Assembly: GCA_019745195.1 (NCBI GenBank)
Contig: JAIETL010000041.1
Location: forward strand, 1-41,342
DNA from: Beijerinckiaceae bacterium
GTDB lineage: Bacteria > Pseudomonadota > Alphaproteobacteria > Rhizobiales > Beijerinckiaceae
Reading direction: 5' to 3'
Length of the DNA stretch: 41,342 nucleotides
Below, in pieces: positions 1 through 7,398 of this stretch (positions are counted from its first letter, which is position 1; each line of letters opens with the position of its first letter). Under the pieces are notes generated by a model that saw only the letters and a program-made list of their open reading frames with translations, was not told where the DNA came from and ran no database searches. The position numbers were made by a program, and so were the translations under genes.

Positions 1-94
1 CCGTTCACCGCGAGAGTTCATCGCAGACCGTTCAACCAAGGAGGACGTGTCCGGTCTTTGAGGGGCAACAACAACACCACGCTATGGGACACGA

Positions 95-139
95 CCCGCG
101 CTTCCTGCGGAAGCACTCCTCAGGATGAGGGCGGAGGGT
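95..139. repeat. Degenerate half-copy of a dispersed palindromic repeat
   Basis: This stretch, ending in CTCCTCAGGATGAGGGCGGA, matches the right half of the full inverted-repeat element at 27457-27570, whose right end reads CTCCTCAGGATGAGGGCAGA. The left half is absent or too degraded to recognise. It lies upstream of the tRNA gene, and no gene can be supported in bases 1-224. Confidence 0.6.
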
Positions 140-185
140 GAAATGCGATAGCCTTGCTCGGAACCCGCGAAAATCCGAGTTCGCC

Positions 186-212
186 TTGCCAGGAATCGGG
201 CGGGCTGATACA
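186..212 (+). promoter_or_regulatory. Possible promoter of tRNA-Thr
   Basis: A TTGCCA box (186-191) and a GATACA box (207-212) lie 15 bases apart. The second box ends 12 bases before the tRNA. The spacing is short for a sigma-70-type promoter, so this is only a candidate based on position and partial consensus match. Confidence 0.25.
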
Positions 213-224
213 GGCTGGCGCGTC

Positions 225-300
225 GCCGCTTTAGCTCAGCTGGTAGAGCACCTCATTCGTAATGAGGGGGTCGGGGGTTCGAATCCCTCAAGCGGCACCA
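225..300 (+). tRNA. tRNA-Thr (anticodon CGT)
   Basis: A complete 76-nt cloverleaf can be folded by eye. The acceptor stem GCCGCTT pairs with AAGCGGC. The D stem is GCTC/GAGC, and the anticodon stem CCTCA/TGAGG carries the loop TTCGTAA, which gives anticodon CGT (reads ACG, threonine). The T stem is GGGGG/CCCTC around TTCGAAT, with one G-T pair. The 3' CCA is encoded. I found no second copy of its 3' end downstream, so an att-site duplication is not supported in this window. Confidence 0.96.
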
Positions 301-516
301 GAAACCTATCGCTAGCATTGCTGAGCGGTGAAAAAATCCCGAAAATAAAGCGTTCTGGCGCTCTGTGCTTGCAATGTACGCTAAGTAAGTGCGCTATTGT
401 CGAGTTCTTGAAAGTCGTTGTGGAAACGCAAGAAGTTGATCTTGCGATGCTTACGAATTGTACGCGTAATAGCGATTTGATAGGCCATGATCAGCGGCTA
501 GCTCGCGGAGATTGCA

Positions 517-1329
517 ATGCCGGCATCAATTTCTAGCGCCGAATTTATTGGCATCCGTCTGACTGATTTCCGCCAGGATGGAACGGGAACCACAAAGAAA
601 TCAATCGACAAGGTCATGCGACATCAGAACGCGATCGGGATGCTGGCTAGCGGAAATACCGTTTTTGAAATTGAGCGGGCAATCGTCTCTGTTTATCAAG
701 ATGTCCTCGTTCGAGGGGCATGCTTCATCGCCGAAGCCGATCCCGAGAACCCTCAACAACACGCTGGAGCGCTCGGTCAATTTTCTAGAGCATTTGAGAA
801 AGATGTTTTACGCCAGTATGCCAGCGACTTCGGGCGAATGGGACACCGTGGGCTGACGTTTGAGCAGCGTGAAAGCGAGGTCTCGGCGGAGTTCGAAACG
901 ATCCGAGATCGAGTGCTCGGAGACTTCAAGTTCGGCCTCGCAGGCGGGCGGCGAATGGCACAACGATCAACACCTCAGAATAGCATGGTGATCACGGGCC
1001 CAATCAGCGGCTCTCCTATCTTCAATCAGGGTGGGACGATAAATCAGACATGTACTCGATCAGATACGGGGTTGAGAGAACTTGCCGATCGGATTTTGTT
1101 CGAGTTGACGACTGCGACCGCTGCTGAAGCCGATGCACGCCGACTGGCAGAAGAGGCAAAAGCGGAACTGGATAAGGCAAGACCTGATCGCTCAGCCGTT
1201 GTGAAGCTCCTGATGCGTGCCGGCAATGGGCTCCTCGCAATTGGCAAAACCGCTCTCGCCGAGGTGACGAAGGCCGTCGTTACCGGCTATGCTAAGGAAT
1301 ACGGCATCATCCCGCCAAGCGACGATTGA
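517..1329 (+). CDS. Orphan hypothetical protein beside tRNA-Thr
   Basis: A 270-residue protein I do not recognise. The ATG at 517 is preceded by GGAGA at 508-512. The N-terminal half is mixed charged/hydrophobic with no evident signal peptide or membrane segment. Around residues 150-175 there is a Gly/Ser/Asn-rich linker containing GPISGSPIFNQGG, followed by a predicted helical, Ala/Glu-rich C-terminal third (about residues 185-260). A linker of this kind followed by a helical tail recurs in uncharacterised accessory proteins, some near defence genes; that parallel is from memory and weak. The gene is visibly less GC-rich than its surroundings: bases 541-660 contain 60 G/C of 120. It sits alone between a tRNA gene and a convergent catabolic operon, and both facts suggest horizontal acquisition. 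The 216 bases between tRNA and gene are also AT-richer and hold no supportable gene. Confidence 0.75.
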   Translation: MPASISSAEFIGIRLTDFRQDGTGTTKKSIDKVMRHQNAIGMLASGNTVFEIERAIVSVYQDVLVRGACFIAEADPENPQQHAGALGQFSRAFEKDVLRQYASDFGRMGHRGLTFEQRESEVSAEFETIRDRVLGDFKFGLAGGRRMAQRSTPQNSMVITGPISGSPIFNQGGTINQTCTRSDTGLRELADRILFELTTATAAEADARRLAEEAKAELDKARPDRSAVVKLLMRAGNGLLAIGKTALAEVTKAVVTGYAKEYGIIPPSDD

Positions 1330-1335
1330 CCCATT

Positions 1336-2076
1336 TCAGTGGCGGGCGACCAAGCCCGCCAACTCCCCCAGCGACCCGATCGTCCAGTCGGCTTCCTGAC
1401 CCAGCATCTCGGCCTGCATCCGCAGCGCCTTGAACATCGTCTTCGGCGCGATCGTGCCCGGCGCGGCGAGTTCCTCGCGCAGCGCCGCCGGCGAGACGCG
1501 CTCGATGCGGGCCACCTTGAAGCCGAAGGCTTTGGCTCCCGCGACGTCGAAGCCGTTGGACGAGACGAAGACGACCTCGTCGCGGGCGACGCCGAGCCTT
1601 TCCTCGACCAGTTCATAGGTTCGCATGTCGGGCTTGAACACGCCCTTGGCGTCGACGCTGAGGACGGCCTTCAGCAGGTCGCCGAAGCCGCTGTTGGCGA
1701 CGAGCGCGGTGAGCATCGCCGGGCTGCCATTTGAAAGAATGGCGCGGTCATAGGCCGAGAGCGCTTCCAGCGCGGCGCGGGCATCGGGATAGGGCTTCAG
1801 GTTGTTGTAGGCGTCGGCCAGCTCCTCGAAGAGCTCGGGCGAAGCCTCCAGCCCGAGCGTCTTCAGCGTGTAGGCGAGCGAGGCCCGCGTCACCGACCAG
1901 AAATCCTCGTAGGCGCCCATCAGCGAGCGCAGCCAGGTGTATTCAAGCTGCTTCATGCGCCAGGCCTGCGTGATGTAGTCGCCATGGCCGGGAAAGGCGG
2001 CATCGGTGACGCCGGCCACCGACTGCACGTCGTAGAGCGTGCCATAGGCGTCGAAGACGAAGGCTTTGATGGTCAT
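1336..2076 (-). CDS. L-2-haloacid dehalogenase (HAD type II)
   Basis: A 246-residue HAD-superfamily enzyme predicted to hydrolyse L-2-haloalkanoic acids to D-2-hydroxy acids in the cytoplasm. By comparison with the Pseudomonas L-DEX enzyme the active-site set is present: nucleophile D9 in FDAYGTLYD, T13, R40, S115/N116 in LSNGS, K148 in FKPD, Y154, and S172/S173/N174/D177 in VSSNGFD. The length is normal for the family. The ATG at 2076 has GGAGAT upstream. It is the last gene of a minus-strand operon with a symporter, an enolase-superfamily enzyme and a reductase, so a halogenated or related 2-hydroxy acid is a possible theme. Some HAD type II proteins act on other substrates, so specificity is inferred. 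It converges with the orphan gene at 517. Confidence 0.9.
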   Translation of the reverse strand: MTIKAFVFDAYGTLYDVQSVAGVTDAAFPGHGDYITQAWRMKQLEYTWLRSLMGAYEDFWSVTRASLAYTLKTLGLEASPELFEELADAYNNLKPYPDARAALEALSAYDRAILSNGSPAMLTALVANSGFGDLLKAVLSVDAKGVFKPDMRTYELVEERLGVARDEVVFVSSNGFDVAGAKAFGFKVARIERVSPAALREELAAPGTIAPKTMFKALRMQAEMLGQEADWTIGSLGELAGLVARH

Positions 2077-2123
2077 GGGACAGGATCTCCGGTCGGTCTT
2101 TGGATCAGCTTTCGATCTTGCGA

Positions 2124-2615
2124 TCAGCTTAGCGACATCACGCTGGCGCAGAAAATTACGGTGAGTCCGAGACAGGCGGCCGCGCGCGCCTGCGAGAGAC
2201 CGGCGACCTCCGCAAGGCCGCGCGCCGCCAGCACGAGACAAGCCGCGCCGGCCAGGGCGACGACCGACGTGAGCGCGACGCCGCCGCTGCCTGCGACGAC
2301 GAGCGCGGCAGCGGGCGCGGCGATCCAGAGCGGCGGCAGTGCGCCTGCCAGCGCCCAGAGCACGCTCCAGAACGGCGCGCGGGCGCGCAGCAGCCGCGTC
2401 ATCGCGAAGAGCACCGCTCCGACGCCGAACCAGGACGCCGCGACGGCCCCGACGCCGCCGGCCGCGATGTAGCCGAAGGCCTGCGCCGGCGGCACGCCCG
2501 AGGCGGCCACGACATCGTGGCGCGCGAGGAGGACGCCGAAACTCCAACTCAGGCCCAGCAGCAGGACGCCGAGCCCGGCAAAGCGCTGCGGCAGGGCGAT
2601 GGGCAGGCTCACCAT
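2124..2615 (-). CDS. Small integral membrane protein, unknown function
   Basis: A 163-residue, very hydrophobic protein with about four likely membrane segments (roughly residues 10-30, 48-70, 84-108 and 112-132) and a short last one near 148-160. Its ATG lies inside the 3' end of the symporter gene (overlap 2609-2615), which suggests translational coupling. I do not recognise a family with confidence. The segment near residues 70-100, a basic loop followed by a hydrophobic Pro-containing stretch, loosely resembles Yip1-type membrane proteins. It lies between the symporter and the dehalogenase in one operon, so an accessory role in transport is a guess from position only. Confidence 0.6.
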   Translation of the reverse strand: MVSLPIALPQRFAGLGVLLLGLSWSFGVLLARHDVVAASGVPPAQAFGYIAAGGVGAVAASWFGVGAVLFAMTRLLRARAPFWSVLWALAGALPPLWIAAPAAALVVAGSGGVALTSVVALAGAACLVLAARGLAEVAGLSQARAAACLGLTVIFCASVMSLS

Positions 2616-4246
2616 GGCTGCAGCCCCCACCACAGCACCGGCAGCCAGAGCAGGCAGAGGACGATCAGCCAGCCTGTCGCTCCGTAGCGCGTGCCCTCGA
2701 CGCTGGGCCAGCCATGCATGGTCTCGACCAGCGTCTGCGTGCCGGCGCGCGTCGGCTCGTCGACCGCCGACAGCTTCTCGGCCGCCAGCGAGACCAGGAT
2801 GGTGACGATGAACCCGACCGGCACCGCCACCAGCGCCGCCGCATAGCCGAGATTGGCGATCAGCCCCTTGCCGACCGCGAACTGCGGAAAGACATAGGGC
2901 GAGATCGCGACATAGAGGATGCCGGCGAGCGCGCTGCCGGCGAAGGCCCCGTATTTGTTGATCCGCGTCGACCAGGCGCCGAGGACCAGCATCGGCGTGA
3001 TGGTGCAGGCGCAGAGCCCGAAGGCCCAGAAGATCGAGATGATCAGGAAGGCCGGCGGGTCGAGCGAGATCAAGAGCGAGACCACGCCTGTCGCCATCAG
3101 GGCGATATAGCCCCAGCGCAGCTTGGTCTTCTCGTCGAGGTTGGGCTTGAGCATGCCGACGATGTCGTGGCTCGCGACCGTGGCGACGCCGATCATCAGG
3201 CCCGCGATGGTCGAGACGCCGGCCGCGAGCGCGCCGGCGATGACCAGCGCGCTGACCCATTCGGGATTGTAGGCGAGGTTGAGCAGCAGCGTCGTCTTGT
3301 CGGCGGCGGCGGGCGGCAGCGCCTGGCCGAGCCTTGCGAAGTGGAACACGCCAGCGAAGCCGACCGCATAGACGCCCGAAAACGTCATGCCGACCCAGAA
3401 GCAGAACCACGGCACGGTGCGGCGCGCATCCTTGATGCTGGCGGAGGTGAAGACGCGCTGCGCCAGCTGCGGCAGGCCGAGCGTGCCCAGCGTCAGCGCC
3501 ACGAACAGCGCCAGGAAGAAGCGCGGGTCGAATTTCAGGTTGAAGAATTCCGGGATGCGGCTGAGCATCGCGTCGGTCATGTTGCCGTAGCCGAGCGGCG
3601 GGAACCACCAGCCGGTCGCATCGAGCTGCTTCAGGATCGCCGCCAGAGGCAGGAGCAGGGTGAGCAGCATGATCACCATCTGGATGGCGTCGTTATAGGT
3701 CGCGCCCTTCATGCCGCCGAGCGTGATGTAGCCGGTGATGACCAGTGCCGAGATGATCAGCGAGGCGAGATAGGGCAGTCCCAGCAGGACCTCGAAGACC
3801 TTCGCCACGCCGATGAACTGGCCGATCATGTACATCAGCATGATCAGGATCATCCAGGCTGCGGCGAGATAGGCGACGCCCTGGCCGTATCTCACGCGCA
3901 CGAACGAAACCGAGGTGTAGACGCCGAGCCGCCACAGCATCGCACCATAGAACAGCACCAGCAGCGGCACGCTCAGGATGAGCTGGATCCACATATAGAC
4001 GAAGGGCAAATGGAGCTGCTGGATCAGCGCGACGACGCCGAGGAAGGTCGCGACGCTCATCCAGGTCGCGGCCGCCGCCAGCGAGTTGATCACCGGACCG
4101 ATCTGCCGGCCCGCGAGGTAGAGGTCGCGCTCGTTATGGGTCGCTGTCCGGAAATAGAGCGCCACGCCGTAATAGAGCAGAAACATTGCGCCCGAGACGC
4201 CGACGCCGAGCCAGATGTTGCTGAGTTGCCAGGAGGCCGCGGTCAT
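2609..4246 (-). CDS. Sodium:solute symporter, large subunit (SSS family)
   Basis: A 545-residue inner-membrane cation-coupled transporter of the solute:sodium symporter family (ActP/MctP-like), with about 13 membrane segments. The N-terminal part has the family pattern ERDLYLAGRQIGP followed by a helix containing AAAATWMSVATFLG, and then the TLGGMKGATYNDAIQMVIM stretch typical of SSS proteins. The start at 4246 is chosen because the ATG overlaps the stop of the DUF4212-type small subunit (ATGA), a standard arrangement for this two-subunit transporter type. The C-terminus overlaps the next membrane protein by 7 bases. The substrate cannot be read from the sequence. The operon partners (racemase/dehydratase-like enzyme, haloacid dehalogenase) suggest a small carboxylate or hydroxy acid. 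Confidence 0.9.
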   Translation of the reverse strand: MTAASWQLSNIWLGVGVSGAMFLLYYGVALYFRTATHNERDLYLAGRQIGPVINSLAAAATWMSVATFLGVVALIQQLHLPFVYMWIQLILSVPLLVLFYGAMLWRLGVYTSVSFVRVRYGQGVAYLAAAWMILIMLMYMIGQFIGVAKVFEVLLGLPYLASLIISALVITGYITLGGMKGATYNDAIQMVIMLLTLLLPLAAILKQLDATGWWFPPLGYGNMTDAMLSRIPEFFNLKFDPRFFLALFVALTLGTLGLPQLAQRVFTSASIKDARRTVPWFCFWVGMTFSGVYAVGFAGVFHFARLGQALPPAAADKTTLLLNLAYNPEWVSALVIAGALAAGVSTIAGLMIGVATVASHDIVGMLKPNLDEKTKLRWGYIALMATGVVSLLISLDPPAFLIISIFWAFGLCACTITPMLVLGAWSTRINKYGAFAGSALAGILYVAISPYVFPQFAVGKGLIANLGYAAALVAVPVGFIVTILVSLAAEKLSAVDEPTRAGTQTLVETMHGWPSVEGTRYGATGWLIVLCLLWLPVLWWGLQPW

Positions 4247-4545
4247 GTCCGGTCCCCTTCCGTGATCGGGTTGGCGGGCATGGCCGGGCCGGACTTGGGC
4301 ATGGCGGGAGCAGAGGCCGCGATCTCCTCGTCGAGCCTGTCGGCGGCGATGTTCCACCAGATCGAGACAGCGAGCACGCCGAACCATCCAAGGAAGATCG
4401 CCATGAAGTAATGCAGCGGAAAGCCGAGGATGCGCACGGCGTTGTTGGTGCCGAAGATCAGCGCCCATGGCGCGGTATGCGCCGCGAGCAGATAGAGGAC
4501 GAAGAACCCGATGGTGAGCCGGGCCTCCTTGCGATAGGTCTCCAC
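4243..4545 (-). CDS. Symporter small subunit (DUF4212 type)
   Basis: A 100-residue membrane protein with two hydrophobic helices (about residues 10-30 and 44-66) and a charged, Pro-rich C-terminal tail. Length, two-helix layout and position directly before an SSS symporter fit the DUF4212 sodium/solute symporter small subunit. The ATG at 4545 follows GGGAGGGAA, a good ribosome site. Its stop overlaps the start of the large subunit in an ATGA junction, so the two are almost certainly co-translated. It probably stabilises the large subunit in the inner membrane; that role is inferred from the family. Confidence 0.85.
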   Translation of the reverse strand: METYRKEARLTIGFFVLYLLAAHTAPWALIFGTNNAVRILGFPLHYFMAIFLGWFGVLAVSIWWNIAADRLDEEIAASAPAMPKSGPAMPANPITEGDRT

Positions 4546-4609
4546 GTGGTTCCCTCCCCGTTGGTCCGCGCCCGGTTGGTCCCGGGTCGTTCGGCAAATT
4601 CGGGCCGCG

Positions 4610-5704
4610 CTAGGCGCGCAGCCGGTAGCGTTCGACGGCGTCCTCGTTCCAGGCGAGCCCGACGCCGGGCGCAGCCGATGGCGTGACGAAGCCGTCGATG
4701 ACGGAGACGGGCTCGCGCAGGATCGGCGCGGCCCAGTCCATGTATTCGAGCCAATGCGCGGTCGGCGTCGCGGCGAGCAGGTGGGCGCTGACCTCGGGGA
4801 AGAGATGCGACGACATCGCGATCTCGTGGCCCGCGGCGAGCCCGGCCGCGCGCAGCCAGCCGGTCACGCCGCCGATGCGCTCGAGATCTGGCATGACGTA
4901 GTCGCTGGCCTTCAGCGCCAGGGCCGTCGCCATCGCGGTCGGCCCGGAGAAATTCTCGCCGATCTGGATCGGGGTCCTGAGTTCACGCACGAGCCGGGCA
5001 TAGCCGTGGTAATCGTCGTGCCGGATCGGCTCCTCGATCCAGTAGACGCCCTCATGGTCGAGCGCGCGGCCGCGCTCCAGCGCCTCTGCAAGCGTCAGCG
5101 CCTGGTTGAAATCGACCATCAGCGCGACATCGTCGGGCAGGCGCTTGCGCACCGCGCGAACCGCTGCGAGATCGGTCGCAAGCGTCGGCCGGCCGAGCCT
5201 GAGCTTCACCCCCGAGAAGCCGCCTTCCAGGAGCTCCATCGCCTCATCGGCGCAGGCCTCGGGCGTCATCAGCCCGAGCCCGTTGCTGTTATAGGCGCGG
5301 ATCGGCGCGGGCGACGCGCCGAGCATCGCCGCCAGCGGCAACCCCGCAGCCTTGGCCAGAATGTCCCACAGCGCGACATCGAGCCCGGCCAGCGCCATGC
5401 GGACCACGCCCTGCACGCCGATCAGCCGGAAGCGCTTGTGCAGCTTGGCCGCGACCGCCTGCGGCGAGACGGCGTCGCCCCTGATGCTGTCCAGCGCCGC
5501 ACCGAGCAGATGGGCAATCGCCGGACCGGCGGCCGCGACATAGCAGAACAGATAGGCATGGCCGGTGATGCCCTGGTCGGTCTCGATGTCGATCAGCAGC
5601 AGCGGGGCGGTGCGCACCGTATCGGCGCTGGTGCCGAGCGGGCGCGCCATCGGCACATCGACCGTGACGGCCCTGAAGCCAGTGATGACCGGGGCGGGTT
5701 TCAT
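4610..5704 (-). CDS. Mandelate racemase-like enolase-superfamily enzyme
   Basis: A 364-residue enolase-superfamily protein that aligns along its whole length with Pseudomonas putida mandelate racemase, with residue numbers offset by about three. Visible are K167 in GVKLRLG, metal ligands D198 (VDFNQ), E224 (WIEEP) and E250 (IGENF), the D273/H300 dyad (MPDLERIGG; MSSHLF) and E320 (HWLE). The odd point is position 169. Mandelate racemase has the second Lys of KxK (K166) there; this protein has Arg, encoded by AGG. That Lys is one of the two racemisation bases, so this enzyme may be a one-sided dehydratase or epimerase, or a slow racemase, not a true mandelate racemase. Its ATG is one base beyond the stop of the upstream reductase gene. 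The substrate is unknown. Confidence 0.88.
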   Translation of the reverse strand: MKPAPVITGFRAVTVDVPMARPLGTSADTVRTAPLLLIDIETDQGITGHAYLFCYVAAAGPAIAHLLGAALDSIRGDAVSPQAVAAKLHKRFRLIGVQGVVRMALAGLDVALWDILAKAAGLPLAAMLGASPAPIRAYNSNGLGLMTPEACADEAMELLEGGFSGVKLRLGRPTLATDLAAVRAVRKRLPDDVALMVDFNQALTLAEALERGRALDHEGVYWIEEPIRHDDYHGYARLVRELRTPIQIGENFSGPTAMATALALKASDYVMPDLERIGGVTGWLRAAGLAAGHEIAMSSHLFPEVSAHLLAATPTAHWLEYMDWAAPILREPVSVIDGFVTPSAAPGVGLAWNEDAVERYRLRA

Positions 5705-5705
5705 C

Positions 5706-6632
5706 TCACTGTGCCGCCCGGCCGTCCTGATGCAGCGACAGGATGTCGAGCACGGCCCGGTTCAGCGGCGTCGGAACGCCGAGGCTTTCGCCCATCGCCA
5801 CGACATCGCCGCCGAGGAAGGGCAGTTCGAGCCGGTTGCCGCGATCGAGATCGCCATGCATCGAGGAGGTCATCTGCGCCGGCAGCGTGTCGCAGAAGGC
5901 AAGCCGGTTCTCGGCGAAGTCCTCCGCCAACGCGACGCCGCTGGCGCGGCCGACGGCCACGACCTCGCGCATCAGGCCGAGCAGGAAGGCGCGGGCGCGC
6001 GGATTCTCGCGGATCGGCCCGATCTGCGAGCGCATCGCGGTCGTCGCGCCCGAGAGCCCGGCGAGGAAGACGAATTTTTCCCAGGTCGAACGATTGATAT
6101 CGGAGCTGATCTGCGCGTCGATGCCGGCGGCAAGGCAGGCGTCGAGCAGAGCCTGGCTCCGGGTCGAGGCCGCCCCGCCGAACTCTCCGAAGACGAGCTT
6201 CTGCATCGCGCCGACATGGCGGATGACCCCTGGCCGCGCGATCGAGGCTGCGATGTAGCTGACGCCGCCGAGCACAGCCTGCGAGCCGAGCGCGTCGCGC
6301 AGGATCGCGTCCTTGCGCACGCCGTTCTGAAACGAGACCGCCGCCGCACCCGCCTGCACCAGCGGCAGCACGGCGCGCGCCGCGTCTTCGGTGTCCCAGA
6401 GCTTGACGCCGATCACGACGAGGTCGACCGGACCGAAGGCGAGCGGATCGTCGCTCGCCCGTACGCTGGCAAGCTCGATCGCGCCCAGGTCGCTCTCGAC
6501 GGTCAGGCCGTGCTCGCGCAGCGCCGCCAGATGGGAACCACGTGCGACGAACCGCACATCCGCGCCGGCCAGCGCGAGCTTCGCGCCGAAATAGCCGCCG
6601 ATTCCGCCGGCTCCCATCATCGCAATGCGCAT
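5706..6632 (-). CDS. ApbA/PanE-family 2-dehydropantoate 2-reductase-like oxidoreductase
   Basis: A 308-residue NAD(P)H-dependent reductase of the ketopantoate reductase family. The N-terminal Rossmann motif is GAGGIGGYFGAKLA at about residues 8-21, and the typical VIGVKLWD, VSFQNGV and WEKFVF motifs follow. WEKFVF carries the family's catalytic Lys region. The start is set at the ATG at 6632, because longer readings run into the AT-rich divergent promoter region and add no conserved sequence; GGGAG lies about 10 bases upstream. It is the first gene of the operon ending with the haloacid dehalogenase, divergent from a TetR gene. In such a catabolic context it probably reduces or oxidises a 2-keto/2-hydroxy acid rather than serving pantothenate synthesis. 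That is inference. Confidence 0.85.
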   Translation of the reverse strand: MRIAMMGAGGIGGYFGAKLALAGADVRFVARGSHLAALREHGLTVESDLGAIELASVRASDDPLAFGPVDLVVIGVKLWDTEDAARAVLPLVQAGAAAVSFQNGVRKDAILRDALGSQAVLGGVSYIAASIARPGVIRHVGAMQKLVFGEFGGAASTRSQALLDACLAAGIDAQISSDINRSTWEKFVFLAGLSGATTAMRSQIGPIRENPRARAFLLGLMREVVAVGRASGVALAEDFAENRLAFCDTLPAQMTSSMHGDLDRGNRLELPFLGGDVVAMGESLGVPTPLNRAVLDILSLHQDGRAAQ

Positions 6633-6652
6633 GCGACTATCGCTCCCGAGGT

Positions 6653-6703
6653 AATTCTTGAATTTATATTCAATTATTGTTCTGGAATATGCGTTCAAGA
6701 ATT
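6653..6703. promoter_or_regulatory. Inverted repeat in divergent promoter region (likely TetR operator)
   Basis: AATTCTTGAA at 6653-6662 and TTCAAGAATT at 6694-6703 are exact reverse complements, separated by 31 bases of AT-rich sequence. The pair lies between the reductase start at 6632 and the TetR start at 6779, in the only strongly AT-rich patch of the area. Operator function for the adjacent TetR protein is inferred from position and symmetry. Confidence 0.6.
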
Positions 6704-6778
6704 TTTGGTCAAGCGGGTCGCTTCCTGACGCAGGCACAGCTATTTCAACGAAAACGAAACTCTGGACGAAGCACGACC

Positions 6779-7387
6779 ATGGCGCGCCCGAAGGCATTCG
6801 ACCCCGAGACCACGCTCGACATCGCCGTCGAGCGCTTCTGGCAGCACGGCTATGACGGCCTGCCGATCCAGGAGCTGTGCCGGGCGATGGGACTCAACCC
6901 CGGCAGCCTCTACGGCCCCTATGGCGACAAACGCTCGCTGTTCCTGGCGGCGTTCGACCGCTATGCGGCCACGGTCTCGAAGCGGGCGATCGAGCGGGTG
7001 CTGGACGCGCCGTCCGGCCTCGCCGGCATCCGCAGCTATTTTGCCCATATGATCGAGTCGATTCTCGACGGTAAGCGGCGCTGGGGCTGCCTTGCGACCA
7101 ATGCGGCCGTCGAACTCGCCGCCCGCGATCCCGAGATCGCCTTGAAGGTTCAGGCCCATTTCCAGCGGCTGGAGCAGGCTTTCGCGGCGGCGCTCGCGCG
7201 GGCGGAGGAGGATGGCGAGATCGGCGCGGCCTCGCGCGGAATGGCATCCTATCTCGTCTGCATGGTGCAGGGCCTCAATGTCGTGGCCAAGACGAAGCCC
7301 TCGCGCGAGCGGCTTGAAGGCATCGTCGCCGCGGCGCTCGCAACGCTGACGCCGGGCGCGCGGCGGGGCGGCGAAACCCTGCAATAG
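6779..7387 (+). CDS. TetR/AcrR-family transcriptional regulator
   Basis: A 202-residue regulator. The N-terminal helix-turn-helix lies at about residues 8-55, with the recognisable ERFWQHGYDGLPIQELCRAM and GLNPGSLYGPYGDKRSLF stretches; the latter is the usual TetR recognition-helix region. The C-terminal ligand domain includes GCLATNAAVELA at about residue 100, like TetR proteins that respond to small organic ligands. The ATG at 6779 gives MARPKAFD, a typical start for this group; the Shine-Dalgarno is weak. It is transcribed away from the reductase/racemase/symporter operon, so it most likely represses that operon and itself through the inverted repeat at 6653-6703. The ligand is unknown. 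Confidence 0.9.
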   Translation: MARPKAFDPETTLDIAVERFWQHGYDGLPIQELCRAMGLNPGSLYGPYGDKRSLFLAAFDRYAATVSKRAIERVLDAPSGLAGIRSYFAHMIESILDGKRRWGCLATNAAVELAARDPEIALKVQAHFQRLEQAFAAALARAEEDGEIGAASRGMASYLVCMVQGLNVVAKTKPSRERLEGIVAAALATLTPGARRGGETLQ

Positions 7388-7398
7388 CTAGCCGGCCA

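Noticed and set aside
138..536. Open frame of 132 codons running across the tRNA
   Set aside because: It covers a complete tRNA gene and has no ribosome site or recognisable protein features.
225..1335. Integrated element with att sites at the tRNA
   Set aside because: No repeat of the tRNA 3' end and no integrase were found within the window; only composition and position support acquisition.
2339..4411. 690-codon plus-strand frame opposite the symporter
   Set aside because: The minus strand encodes a clear membrane transporter; the plus frame is charged repeat-like shadow sequence.
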